A stretch of DNA of 64,000 bases from Anisus vortex (GCA_949126835.1 OX421506.1:24761301-24825300); one strand, 5' to 3'; shown: positions 52,467 to 63,954, counted from the first letter of the stretch. Notes: generated by a model from the letters alone, not told the origin. Numbers and translations are program-made.

Positions 52467-53161
52467 GTTCTGTCGCCAACATAAATCATTATATAGTTAT
52501 GGAGAACGAGGAACATCCTTGTAAAAAATCTCTAAAGTCAAGAGGAGATACAGAAAATGAGGATAAGTCCCCCAAAACCCAAAGAGTATACATTACGTAT
52601 CAGCGATATTAATCAGATATTTGAAAAGTACTATGAAGAGAAAACACCTATACCTGTACTTAGTGACAAGTATACGTTTATTGGAAGATTGAAATTTTAT
52701 GGTGATGGAATGATGTTTATTTACCTTGAAATAGATGATAACGAAAAGAAACAATTAGCTTGGCCTGTTAGATCAACATGGAAAGTTGAATTAATTGACG
52801 AAGATGACCAAAGCAACAATAGTACATTGCTTTTAGGGGAAGCTATATGCATTTTCAATAAACCTAAACAAGGATTATCTCCCATCCAAATGACTGGATT
52901 TCAGTTAGGTTTGACAGAATGAAATGTTCTGGACTTATCGCCAGAGATAATTCCGTAACTATGAGATGGTCGGTTGCAACGGAACCAGTTCTACCAGATG
53001 TTTATTTGGAGAAATTTTCAGAACTGCTGAACAATGCAGAAAGTTATTATGACCTTTTTCATGGAAAAGTCATACAAAAGGTTAAAAATGACTTGCATGC
53101 TGTCAATGAAAACTCTAAAGAACACCAAGGAAGGATCTTAAAGTTGGAAACTTCTGCCTAG
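52467..53161 (+). pseudogene. MATH/TRAF-like domain exon with frameshifts
   Basis: After an acceptor-like ttttgtctgtag (to 52466), an ATG at 52499 opens MENEEHPCKKSLKSRGD. A frame change near 52575 leads into ISDINQIFEKYYEE, YTFIGRLKFYGDG, QLAWPVRSTWKVELIDEDD, and FNKPKQGLSPIQMTGFQLG (52557-52922). One missing T near 52913 is needed to continue into DRMKCSGLIARDNSVTMRWSV and a helical end to 53161. The WP..STWKVELID strand, the F.KP loop and the terminal 'ARDNSV' strand follow the order of a MATH (TRAF-C) fold, which binds receptor tails or ubiquitin-ligase substrates. No RING, zinc fingers or BTB are nearby. It is a decayed copy, or an exon with sequencing indels. Confidence 0.5.
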
Positions 53162-55315
53162 CTGTCGTAGGTGGTTTGAATTTTGGCCTTACAGACATGT
53201 CAGGGTGCAGTAATTTGTACTCACACCCCCGGCTGGCCTAGTCAAGGAGTATGGCGCTATTGCAGTAATTGGTTATATATCGCAAAATTTATATTTCCAT
53301 CAACTATTATTGATACAAGTAGGGCGGATTCACCAGCTGGCTACTTTCTTTAATATATCATCAGCCACACAGAACACATAGACTAATAGAACTATAAAAC
53401 AGTTAATAACTTGTGATGAATTACATATATCTCCAGTTTATTGATTGAAAACAAAAGTACTAATGTCAAATATCGGATGATCTGATGTAACAAATGCAAA
53501 CTAAATCACTAAGTTGTGCAGGTGAAAATAGTGGAAATACTTAGTGAAATTAAACTAGACTGGCTATACTAGCAGGGTACCACCTCCCCGCACCAATACC
53601 GAGAGATGTTTCCTATAAGGAGTCTCTCAGATGAACTGAAGAACTTTCAGTGTAAATTTTCTATTTTCTATCTCGAATAATTCTGGTTGGACATCCCGAA
53701 CACGTGACTAAACAGGACCGTTTGATTGGCCAACATTGAACAGTTTCCTTAAAGACACAAGGGGGGGGGGGGAGAATATCAATGGCCAGCCTAACAATAA
53801 CAGACTGAGTTTCCAAACTATAATTACGGAGGGGAACATTCCGGGGCGTTTGACACTATCCGAAATCTATAACGGTGGTCACTTTACATGGCAATTATGT
53901 CATAAACCTGCCAGGAAAAGAGGGGAAGGACCGATGCAGTAGGAAAGAATGGGTCTCTGAGTGTGGTCTTATCTCAATACTGAACAAAGACGGGGCTTCC
54001 CTTTACTGAGTATCTGAAAGGACAATGTCATTTCTAAACACAATAAAAGATCCAAGGGCTGGAGGGGAAGGAAAGGGAGGGGCATTGAGGTTGGGCCTCC
54101 AATCTCAGTTATCTTACACCACCTAGAGGGTCAAGAAGACAGTAAAATCTCGACCTATAATTATAAAATCTTCAAACATCGAATTCCTTAGTTTAAAAAT
54201 AAATGTGACGAGCGTCACACTAGCATTAACGACAAGCTGAACAAAATTGAAGAAAAGCAAGACTCTATAAATGGCAATTTTAAATCAATTGTGACAAGAC
54301 TGGCTAATATTAGAGGGAATAACCACACCCCGAGCCATACACTACAAAAAGTGATGTAAATATTACTAAAAGCTGAAATTTGATAAAATAATAGGCTACT
54401 GTGAATGATAATATTGAAATGTATATCAACTTGTTTTTGACATGTACTCATATAATAAACGTTACAAATACAATTATATTAAGTGTAAAAAAAAAAATCA
54501 ATTATTTGTAGATCGAAAATACGTTTTCATTATAGGATATTTTGCTCAATTTAAAATTCAATAGTGTATTTTAAAATTATATTATGCAGGGAAAAGGAGA
54601 ACCATTCGATTTATAAATATCATTATTAGAAAAAAATTATTTTTTATATAATACAAACTTGACATCTCAATGAAAATTTTGCGTCTAAGGCTTATCCGGT
54701 GCTAGAGTGATAGAAATGTTTTTTCAATAATTATTTTGGTATACTCTTGCATATATTTGTATTTTTTATTTGTCCTTTGTATTTTACGATTTCTTATATT
54801 ATGTTCAACCAACCTTAGTCCTTAGAAGAAAATAGGCCTAAATATATTAGCCCAAAAAATGCTTCATCTATACATTTGATTTTTGCGCTTTGCGCCCCGT
54901 CCACTTATTTTTTTTCCATTCTTGTATATGAAATTATATGCTTTCAAATGTTGATTTTCCGAGTTTGTCCAGGAGACAATTTCCGTGCCCGGATGCGTCT
55001 CTGGATAAATAAATTTATATAAGTTTCTTTTTTAGTGCGCTGTAAAAATAATATTGTTTTCATCTTCATGTCTATTTGAGCATGTATTCGAGTTTTCTTG
55101 GGTTTTATTCTTTGGGAGGATGTGGGGGACGGGGGGGGGGGGGGGTAGACTTTTTATCATTGTATGTATTATTACTACCTGGCTCCTTGCATGCTCTTTC
55201 CTGTAGTTTTACCGATAAAACTATTATTGATACTTGTCAGTTAAAAATATTCATTAGCATTGAACAGTTTCTCAGTTTCTTGATTCGTTGTATATTTTTA
55301 TGTATTCTTTAAAAA
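53162..55315. other. AT-rich spacer with G runs
   Basis: No supported gene. A G run lies at 53761-53772, and a longer impure one at 55120-55146. A GC-richer block at 53570-54140 has no partner in the window. Confidence 0.35.
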
Positions 55316-55518
55316 TATTAATAATGCTTGTATAGTGCATATCCCGTCGAGGACTGTTCTATGCGCTGACGACAGTTACAGAATAGGTCTACAAACAACA
55401 AAGAACAGACGAAACTGTTTATATGTACAGGTGAATACTGATACTAGACTAGGCGAGCTTTCAGTCGGCTACTGAAGGTATCAAAGATAGGGCTCTGGCG
55501 AAGCTGTAATGGGAGGTG
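55316..55518 (-). mobile_element. CR1/L2-like LINE, short 3' copy
   Basis: ttgtatagtgcatatcccgt and ctgacgacagttacagaat match the 3' UTR at 1425-1485, and the last ~70 bases match the end of ORF2 (1545-1620). It is truncated at ~55518. Confidence 0.85.
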
Positions 55519-56894
55519 ATGTGTCCAATACAGTAAAATCACATTTTGTAGTAATTTTTTTTCTAACATTAATTATCAGTTAAGCTTTACGTTTTTGTTA
55601 CATTTGTTTAAATTTCTTTCTTCAACTATCTGTGAATGCAATGATAATTTGTTATTTTTTTTAATATTGTAAAAATTAAACGAAAAATAAACTTTGTGAT
55701 TTTTTTTTTATGAAATTGCATTTTTTTTCCTCATGTATTGTTAAACGTACTAACATTTTAACGCTATTAACAACAAGTATTAAAAGAAAAGTAAGATGAT
55801 TTTACTAAATGTTGACAGCTTCATTGAGGTCCTTATCTCCCTTTAGTAAGTTGAAAGCTTGTGTTGATCTTAGTTCTTATCCCCCCTTATCCCCCCTTAG
55901 TAAGTTTAAAGATTGTGTCGATCTTATTACCTTTCTCGAACAAGAAAAAAACATTTACAAAACTCTTAGGCTGGGGTAAACATTTATTTTGTCTATTATT
56001 ATCGTAATATATTCTTATTTTCATTTTAAAACTCTGGCTATGTTAAATCTTATTTTAAAACTCTAGCTATGATAAATAACTTTGAGCAATCATTGTGCAA
56101 ATTAATATTTAATTTTCAAAGCAATCGGAAAACGTGACATGAATATTGTCAAATGTCCATCTTATCTTATATAATATTACATTTGATTCTTCTGTAAAGG
56201 AAAGTATTGCGCCCTACTCTCATCCGCTCTCTGGGTCTAGTAGGCCTATTGCCTTTTGTTTATATTTTAAAATGATGTTAAGTTACTGGTTTTCCTGTTG
56301 TTGTTTTTCGAGCTACTCACTCCATGCCCTGATGCCACTTAGGAATAAAGAGTATTTAGATGAATTTGTTCTCGCAAAAGGATAAAAAAAAGTGCTTTTA
56401 TATTAGCATTGAAACATATTGTAATAGTGTTGTATTTTAAAGTCCATTTTTCGGACTTTCACAAACAAAAAGCAAACTACTGCTGCTAGTTTATTTGTAA
56501 TCATTTTGCAAGTATGTTGTGTAAAAGTGTTATAACTGTTCTTTTTAGTTTACTAAACGGCAAAATACTAAGCAACAAACCCTTAAAAACTAAAACAGAA
56601 ACATCAAGAAAACCCCAGCGAAACATTTGATACTTAATATTTATTTTTGTAAGTATTTGATGAGATACATAATAATTATGTCTGACAATAAATAGTCTAA
56701 ATATTTCAAATCTTTAAAATATGATACATGTATTATGCACAGACAAAAGTAAAAATAATTTGAACGTATTAAAAAGAATCACACAATCGTTTATTGTTTC
56801 TTACAAATAAATGTTTTAATATATTTCAGTTCTTGTTGACGTAACATTTCACAGATTCGAGAATTAAATACTAACTAAATTGCCCGGCGTTAGA
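55519..56894. other. AT-rich spacer
   Basis: No gene. ttatcccccctta is duplicated side by side at 55876-55900. Confidence 0.35.
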
Positions 56895-57110
56895 GACTTG
56901 TAGACCATTTGGTCCAAATGACTAGTAAAGTGGCGTCCACAAGTCTCTGTGACCATGCTATTAAAAGGAGATAGTGTGGCCATCTAACACTATATTAAGC
57001 ACCCAGGACGGCTGGGTAGATTCAGGGTCGTCCCCCAGGTAGGAGAAAAAGGGGTTGACGTAAAATTTGATCTGCAGACCTTGGAAATCGCCACAATATT
57101 TCCCTAGACT
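56895..57110 (-). mobile_element. Diverged SINE
   Basis: ctgtgaccatgctatt, gatagtgtggcca, cccaggacggctgggtagattcagg and cccccaggtaggagaaaa follow the order of the 36185-36445 SINE with many changes. Confidence 0.5.
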
Positions 57111-58166
57111 TTAGACTGTCAATAGTGTGCCAAAGTGGGATTTCTAATTGATTCAGCGTGCCAACAGCCAGAAAAGACAACCTGCACCAACAATCAATTC
57201 CTTGTAGAAAAGACTTGAATTGTGTTTTTGTGTGTCTTCCGCGTGCCCTCGAAATCATTATGCGTATCCATTAGCCTACATGGCTTGCGTAAGTTTGTAT
57301 AAAAATCCAATGATGCCGTTTCTCATTCTTTTCGCCCATTTTTTCCAAGATAATTTTTGAGCATTTATTTACATTATTAGCACAGTGAATTGAAATAAAA
57401 ACTGTCGTTAGAAGCTACATGGGGGCCACGCTAAATGGCTTAGCGGGTCGTGATGTAGCCCGAGGGTCGCCTTTAACAACCCTGTCATAGACATATAAAA
57501 TGTTATGCAATTTAAAATATCCAGCTTAAATCTCTATTTATAACTGTAACCAGTATAATGTTTAAAATTGAACGCTTTTTGTTTTTAAACCAATGATATC
57601 AATATTTTTTTCACACATTGTGAATATTTAAAACAACAACAACATTAAACAGCATTCTTATATAATCTACAAAAACAGTTAACATTTATATTAAATAGTA
57701 AAGTAATTATTTAGCTTTTGACAACTGTCAATAAGTATTAGATTTAATATTTTCTCTTAAGTTGTTTTGCTTGAAAATGTTTACTTTCAATAATTAGTTG
57801 ATTGCCTATGATTTACTAAATTTGCTAGGTAATCTTTTGTTAATTCACAGTAATAGAAGATTACATGCATAGGTTATCTAATCTAATAATTTCTAGGCCG
57901 CCTTTCTAAACAGTAGAAGGTAGCTATTTTCCAATACTCTTGATCTTTTGAACAACGTTTTCATGGATACAATTTTTTCGCAAACAAATATTTAGTTCTT
58001 TTTTCAATACCAGATCATTGTAGTTTATAATTATTCATTTATTGAATAGATCACGATTATAATTCTAATAAAGTATTTACAAACCACTAATTCATTTAAA
58101 ACCATTTTTGATCAGACACTCTATTTAAAACATCTAATTGTTTCATTTTGTTGTTACAAGTTACTG
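57111..58166. other. 3' flank of the GIMAP gene
   Basis: No gene is seen; it should contain the 3' UTR of the minus-strand GIMAP gene. Confidence 0.35.
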
Positions 58167-59424
58167 CTAATTACACCTGTTTACGGGTTTTCTGCCTGTT
58201 CTTTTTAACTCCTGTTCATATTCACTTTTCATTTTATCGTAATCGGCTTTCAATTCCATCAATTGAAAACCATTTAGTACTTGCTGTTCGTTATCAATCT
58301 CAAGATCTTCTTCCATTTGTCTTTCCGATGCTCTTATGTTTTCTTCAATTTTTAATAATTCTTCCCTGCACTTTTCGTCTTCTAACAATTTTGGCTCTCT
58401 AAATCCGAATTCGTCTTCGTGTTTTCGCAGCTCTTCGAGGTAGGCCTTTTTAATCTCATCTTCTCGTTTAGCCTGGGCTTCACGTTCTTTACACATGCGT
58501 TCATTGTACTTCATCTTGTGCTTTAGCCTTTTGATAATACTATCTATATTATTCGATAAATCTTTAAGTACGCCTGTTTCATTATCCATTTCTTTTACGT
58601 ATTTGGAGAGTGCGTCAGTTTCCACAAGAAGTGCTTCAAACCGTTCTGTTTGGTCGCGTGAGTCTTTTTGGTTGACTTTGTCCAGTTTCTGAAGAATGAT
58701 AGTGATATTCTCTAAGGCTTCTTGATGGACCAGAGAATCTTTGATTTCGGCCATTAGTTGTTCTCTATTTTTAGTAGCGAACTGAAAATGTTTATAATAA
58801 TATGTATATCTTCTATCTCCATGCTGTAGCTTGTCGATAAGCTCCAGAAATGTATTCATTTGTTTCTTTCTCAAAGCTTTCTCTTTGGAGATATTATCAA
58901 AAAGTACAATTCTGTTTTCACATTCAGTAAGTAGCTCTTTGAAAATTTCTCTTTGCTCTTTTGCACCAATTTTCAAACGTCGTCTTTGTTTCTTTGAAAT
59001 AATCACCATTAGTGACCACAAGAATGCAATAGTGCTTTAAGTAATCTTGTCCGAATATAGCTTTTAATATCCTAACGCATTCTTTGACTTCTGCTGTTAA
59101 GCGGTTCCCATATTTAATAACCAAGAGAAAGACATTGTAACCGTCAGGATTGCGTAAAACATCATCTTTCATCGTATCAACCAAGAGCTCTGTTGCCCTA
59201 ACAGCGTCATCAATGTGGAATATATCTCCAACACCTGGACCATCCACAACTTTAATGTGGCTCTTTTCATATTCAACCATCGCATATTCTACTCTTTTTG
59301 TCACAGTCTCACATGCTCCTTTGCTTTCAAAATATACTCTATTCAAAATAGAGTTTCCTGTTGCGCTTTTTCCATTTTCGGTTTTTCCAACTAGCACAAG
59401 ATTGATACATTTCTTCTCCTTTGC
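58167..59424 (-). CDS. Exon 5: AIG1 G domain and C-terminal coiled coil
   Basis: Acceptor ctactttcag|. Starts AKEKKCINLVLVGKTENGKS (G1 P-loop GKTENGKS), SATGNSIL, VVDGPGVGD (G3), the GIMAP conserved box FLLVIKYGNRLT, VVTNGDYF (G4 region) and, after the frameshift, ENRIVLFDN (G5 region). The C-terminal ~260 residues are charged helix (KREDEIKKAYLEELRKHEDE) ending GRKPVNRCN. The extra A at 58959-58962 breaks WCK|EQREIFKELL; without it the exon is 419 codons including the stop. Confidence 0.85.
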
Positions 59425-60307
59425 CTGAAAGTAGGAGATGTAGATAACAAACGTATTTATTATGAAAAAGCTTAGTTAAAAACATTTTTCTTTTGTTTTC
59501 CATTTAATGCAAAAGTATTGACTGAAAGTATATTTAAACTTATGGAAAAAAATAATTATAAATGTATTAATAACCGTCATGGATTTTTCAATGTTAATCC
59601 AGGTGAAGAAAGCATGAGGCCAAGGTTAAAGGTTTATCAACGACCAACGAAGGAGGGGGGTGAGCGTTGAGGTTGAGGAATAGGGCAGCAAATTAAACGA
59701 CCACCCTATGTAGTAAAAACTGTTTCTATGTATTTACGTCTTTATTGATATTGGATGATTTAACATAAATTGTTACTACAAGTGGTTTGTTAGAATAAGT
59801 GTAAATTTTAATAAACCGAAAATCGAATCAATACCAATATGTAGAATAATAACTACTAAAGAGTACTGTTTTGATATGTTGTAGACTTTTGTTAAAATAT
59901 AAAAACGGAAACCGTCGTAAAATGTTTATGGCCTCTATTTTATTAAAGTATTATTTAAACAAGATATATATTTTTTTTTTTTCTGCTTTTATTAAATAAA
60001 TAAAAAAACTAAATGATGGTAGATAGGATTTGAAATATATTTCTGTATAAACTCAATTAACTAACAAACGTAATTAATATATATGGCATCAGAATTATTG
60101 TTTGCCTGTACTTAGGTAGATAAAAAAATTCATTAAATATTGTTATATTTGTACGTTTTTACTGAATAGTCAAACACAGTTAACACAGTTGTGCAATACA
60201 AGAGCACACAACCTGTAATAATTTTGAAAAGTATCGATTTAGAAATATGATTATAACATATTTAAAATATTAAGTATTAATCGTTATACTTAACGTATAC
60301 AATTTAC
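59425..60307. other. Intron 4 of the GIMAP gene
   Basis: AT-rich, nothing else seen. Confidence 0.5.
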
Positions 60308-60387
60308 TTCTTTCATTCCATTTTCGTCATTTGTAGCGACCCCTGAGTGTGATTGATCTTGGACAGTTTTAGAATTGGGGGCTGTGT
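60308..60387 (-). CDS. Exon 4: short linker exon
   Basis: Acceptor tttatctag|, donor AAAGAA|GTAAAT; 80 bases. Polar sequence TAPNSKTVQDQSHSGVATN then DENGMKE. It converts phase 1 from exon 3 to phase 0 for exon 5, which is the main evidence for it. Confidence 0.6.
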
Positions 60388-60624
60388 CTAGATAAATATT
60401 GAAAATAAAAATGAATAGCAATATCGTAACATTAAAACATCACTTTAGAAGTTACATAATCATTTGCTTTATTAAAAAAAGAATCTATATAATAATTGAA
60501 ATGTGATTATGAAAGAATGCCTTTAATGAATGTGAAGTTATATATTTTGCTAATACTATTATCAAAAGTTTCCCGACCTTTGCTCAAAAAACATTTCGTA
60601 ATCAACAGAAAAATAATATCTTAC

Positions 60625-61253
60625 CTGATTTATTTCCTAGCGAAAATACTTCAGAACCTTTTACTTGTATTTCTTCATCCTTTGCATATATTTCATCACC
60701 TTTAACTTTTTTTTCAATATTTGTAGCTTTCATTTGATCGTCGTTAGCTTTTATTTCATTATCGTCAGCTTTTATTTAATCATCTTTAGCTTTCAATGCT
60801 TGAAGTTTAGCTTTCAACGCTTTCTCATTAACTTTGATTTCATAATCTTTAGCTTTGATTTCATCATCTTTAGCTTTGATTTCATCATCTTTAGCTTTCA
60901 ATGCTTTCTCATTAGCTTTAATTTCATCATCTTTAGCTTTGATTTCATCGTCCTTAGCTTTCAATGCTTTCTCATTAGCTTTAATTTCATCATCTTTAGC
61001 TTTGATTTCATCGTCCTTAGCTTTCATGCTTTCTCATTAGCTTTAATTTCATCATCTTTAGCTTTGATTTCATCGTCCTTAGCTTTCAATGCTTTCTCAT
61101 TAGCTTTAATTTTATCATCTTTAGCTTTGATTTCATCGTCCTTAGTTTTCAATGCTTTCTCATTAGCTTTAATTTCATCATCTTTAGCTTTCATTTCTTC
61201 ATCTTTAGCTTTCAATGCTTTTTGTAAAGCTTTCAGTTCATCAATAGTTTTAC
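60625..61253 (-). CDS. Exon 3: coiled-coil repeat exon
   Basis: Acceptor cttatttttag|, donor AAATCAG|GTAAGA. It codes about seven to eight copies of the 21-residue unit KAKDDEIKAKDDEIKANEKAL, three heptads each, ending with irregular copies and EVFSLGNKS. Leucine/isoleucine at heptad positions predict a long, highly charged coiled coil. A one-base deletion near 61025 shifts frame and a TAA at 60776 replaces an expected GAA. Confidence 0.75.
60790..61245. repeat. 63-bp coding tandem repeat
   Basis: Plus-strand phrases tttcatcatctttagctttg and tcaatgctttctcattagct recur with a 63-bp period, about six clear units. Units at 60895-61150 are nearly identical, indicating recent expansion or homogenisation. 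Confidence 0.9.
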
Positions 61254-61690
61254 CTAAAAATAAGCAAATACATCATAATAAAAATAAAAATAAAAACATT
61301 CTGAACGCAATAATCACGTTATATTTGTATTTGTATAATGTAATGCGCTCAACATTTTTCTTACAAACTTTACTTAAGGCGATATTTAAATATAATATAA
61401 TACGAAGAAACTTTGGTTAATTTTAAGTTAAGTATACGTTTTCAAGAGCTCTTAAATAATTATTTTCCAAATAGAAATAGTTTGTGAGACTCTATTGATA
61501 GAATAAAGGAACAACAATTATGCAGCATATTATACAATATTTGGCGAATAACCATGCAGATTTTATAATGTCGATTGAATTATTAATACATATACAAGTA
61601 GAAAAAGCTTTTAAATGAAATTATATTAAACATAAATATCATCTCATTGTCTCACAGCAGTCATTTATGTCATCTGTGCTGAGATAATTG
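61254..61690. other. Intron 2 of the GIMAP gene, left part
   Basis: AT-rich, no repeat identified. Confidence 0.4.
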
Positions 61691-63060
61691 AACAATGTTA
61701 GCCTTCATCAACATCATCACCAATCCCATGACCGGTGTGGTCGTTGTGGGAAGCAAATGTCAACTTTCGCCACTTATCTTGAGCGTGTAACAGTAAAAAA
61801 ACATACATAATATAGGAGAAGGGGCGTGTAACCACTGATAAATGTAGGGCAGTAGTGCGTGACCTGCGGTTTGCGCACGGGATCTGTAAAGGGGAGAGAA
61901 AGGTGGTGAAAGGACAGGATGTGCAGCGTGTGTGTAGAAAAAGGAGTTCAGTGTCCAGTGTGATAAGTGGAAAGTCGATGTTTTTGGTAGAGTTATTGCA
62001 TTGCAAACGATTGTATAATGTTTTATGAAACGTGTATTGTGTAAGTTAATAAAGTTACTTTTGCTGGAATACAGTGTTGAGAATCATACTGTGAGTAGTG
62101 TACTGTTCTGTACAGTTTCGTGTTACATGTAAAAAACGCCTACAAAGATAAAGTAATAACAATTACACATGTGTAAAGTTACAAAAATGTCAGAAGTTAC
62201 AATGGTTTCAGAAGTTATAGAGCGGTTGTCAAAAGAGTTGAGTCAACTGAAGCCCTGTCCAATACTTTACATTGTCGAACCAGCATCTCCGCTGACGGCC
62301 TCTCCTACGCTCACCTTTCACCATGAGCTGGAGGATTGTTTTTGACAGGCTATTGTGCCGCAGCATATGACCGAACCATGTCAGTTTGCGCCATTTGATT
62401 GTTGCCATAATGTTTTCTTGAGGGCCTGTAAATTGAGGATATTTTGTCCCACACAATATGCATTAGTCATGTGTTCTACGTAGGAGATTCGAAGTATTTT
62501 TCTCATGCAATTATTTTTGAAAGCCTGCAATTGTTTTTATTTGCTGATAGCTGCGTCCAGGTCTCATATCCATACAGAACAATAGTTCTGACAAGGGCTC
62601 TGTAAAGTCTGAGCTTTGCTGGGTGACCAATGCTTTTACTTGTCCAGACTGTGTTTAGGCGAGCCGTTGCAGTTCCAATCCTTGCTCGAATTTCTGAATG
62701 ACAGCTTCCGTCTACAAATATGATTGCTCCTAGAAATAATTTACTTCTTCCAGTTGTTGTTGGTTAAATATGATGTTTGTATTTCTGGATTTTTGGTGTT
62801 GATCATTTACTCTTTTCTGAGCTGATTTCCATTCTGCATGACCTTGCTCTATCTGCAAGCTGTCTGTGAGCTCTTGTAGCTCTTTGTTGCTCCCATCTAA
62901 CAGGTCAATATCATCAGCAAATCTTAAATTCTTTAGGGATCTTGCCCCAATGGAGATTGATGGATGGTAATCATCGATTGTTTCTTGTATGATTTTTTCT
63001 ATGAAGATATATGGAATAGAACTGGCGCTAGGTTTTTTCAGTATGTTGGCAGCCATCCAT
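61690..63060 (-). pseudogene. RTE-like LINE fragments in the GIMAP intron
   Basis: On the minus strand: RSLKNLRFADDIDLLDGSNK (RT box with FADD) at ~62890-62960, then LEEVNYF near 62735. At 62229-62456 are IKWRKLTWFGHMLRH and RRRGRQRRCWFDNVK, and at ~61700-61780 a tail codes WRKLTFASHNDHTGHG. The pieces are frameshifted. The tail is separated from the rest by a possible LTR fragment (61787-62255). Confidence 0.75.
61787..62255 (+). mobile_element. Possible truncated LTR element (LTR plus start of gag)
   Basis: tgtaacagt at 61787 and cgtgttaca at ~62121-62129 form TG...CA-like inverted termini, with aataaag inside. Shortly after, an ATG at ~62187 opens MSEVTMVSEVIERLSKELS before LINE sequence begins. 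No second LTR. Confidence 0.3.
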
Positions 63061-63195
63061 GTTTAAACCATTAGATAGCAATCTTCTACATCACTAACAC
63101 CAGTAGCCCAGACAGATAAATCAGGGTGAAAGCTATAGTAAAGTTTTGTGTCATCGGCAAAGAATGTAAAGATGTGAGACTTGGTAGAGGTTTTA
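63030..63195 (-). pseudogene. Fragment of a second LINE (CR1-like RT)
   Basis: The minus strand codes FFADDTKLYYSFHPDLSVW then VEDCYLM and WMAANILK, the ADDT...WM..N.LK stretch of CR1/L2-type RT. It is joined to the RTE-like fragment at ~63030, making a mixed ORF (62730-63056). Confidence 0.6.
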
Positions 63196-63539
63196 TACTT
63201 TGTTTATAAAAAGTTGGGTTTTAAATTAAGTTTATATTCTTCCCACAAAAGAAGTGATAATGACTTTCAAATTTGTTAACATATCTGATTAAATTATGTA
63301 TCAATTGCTTCTGGAATTTATTGCTCTGTTCAATACAGTTTTGAAAGTATAATGTAATTTTCTATCTCGCATTTTTTTAGCAGATGACACAATCTTTTAC
63401 AATATTACGAAAAGCTTTATTTAGGGTAATTGGAGGGATGCATGTCTGCTTTTGACTCAGGTTTTCAGGAAGATTCTCAAATATTAAGGTATTATGTTGA
63501 AAAATAAAATACTTATGGAAACAAACGAAATATTCTAAC
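63196..63539. other. Intron 2 of the GIMAP gene, right part
   Basis: No repeat or exon seen. Confidence 0.4.
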
Positions 63540-63660
63540 CGCCACAAGCTGGACATCCAAGAATATTTTGAAGATGAATGTACGTTATGTTCATTGGTCC
63601 TTCTGTTCCCAATTGCTTTATAATATATAGTAATTGTTGCAATAAATGATCCGCTTTAAT
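63540..63660 (-). CDS. Exon 2 of the GIMAP gene
   Basis: Acceptor tatattttag|, 40 codons plus one base, donor GGCG|GTTAGA. Reads IKADHLLQQLLYIIKQLG then NITYIHLQNILGCPACG. Phase 1 fits exon 3. Function of this N-terminal piece is unknown; the CPAC pair might bind metal. Confidence 0.6.
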
Positions 63661-63891
63661 CTAAAATATATATACACAAAAAATTAAAGCATACATATAC
63701 ATTTTCTTCCAAAATAATTGATTTAAAAAGCCCGTAAGCTATATACTGCAACTGATGTCTCAAATGAGAGAGCAAGAATAAGCATCTGATAGCCTCTGAT
63801 AGTAAGTCTTTTGATACTCAAGTGAAGGCTAAATCTCTCTGACGTCCACCGATGCTCTAATGTTATTTAGCAAATGTAATATTATACTAAC

Positions 63892-63954
63892 CTGGTTCTG
63901 GGTTACAAAACACAAATTATATAAGTAAGGGAAAAAAAGATTCAAAATGCACAT
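63892..63954 (-). CDS. Exon 1 of the GIMAP gene (tentative start)
   Basis: ATG at 63954 opens 21 codons (MCILNLFFPYLYNLCFVTQNQ-type, hydrophobic) ending AACCAG|GTTAGT in phase 0, which matches exon 2. The frame is also open a little upstream, so the true start could lie outside the window. Confidence 0.4.

Larger units (their letters stand above)
58167..63954 (-). pseudogene. GIMAP/AIG1-type GTPase gene with coiled-coil N-terminal repeats, three lesions
   Basis: Five minus-strand exons fit together: 63954-63892, 63660-63540, 61253-60625, 60387-60308, 59424-58167. All introns are GT/AG and the phases 0, 1, 1, 0 agree. The product would be about 715 residues: a short N-terminus, a long heptad-repeat region, an AIG1 GTP-binding domain and a C-terminal coiled coil. 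GIMAP GTPases oligomerise on membranes and act in immune-cell survival and, in gastropods, have been linked to immune responses; a role here is inference. Lesions: one extra A in an A4 run at 58959-58962 between the G domain and its C-terminal part, a one-base deletion near 61025, and a TAA at 60776-60778. Exon 3 and exon 5 lengths are each exactly one base off a whole reading frame, which supports single recent indels. It is a recent pseudogene, or a good gene with sequence errors. Confidence 0.75.

Noticed and set aside
60665..61420. 251-codon plus-strand ORF rich in Phe/Ile/Ser
   Set aside because: It is the antisense of the 63-bp coiled-coil repeat; the minus strand has splice sites, phase agreement and heptads.
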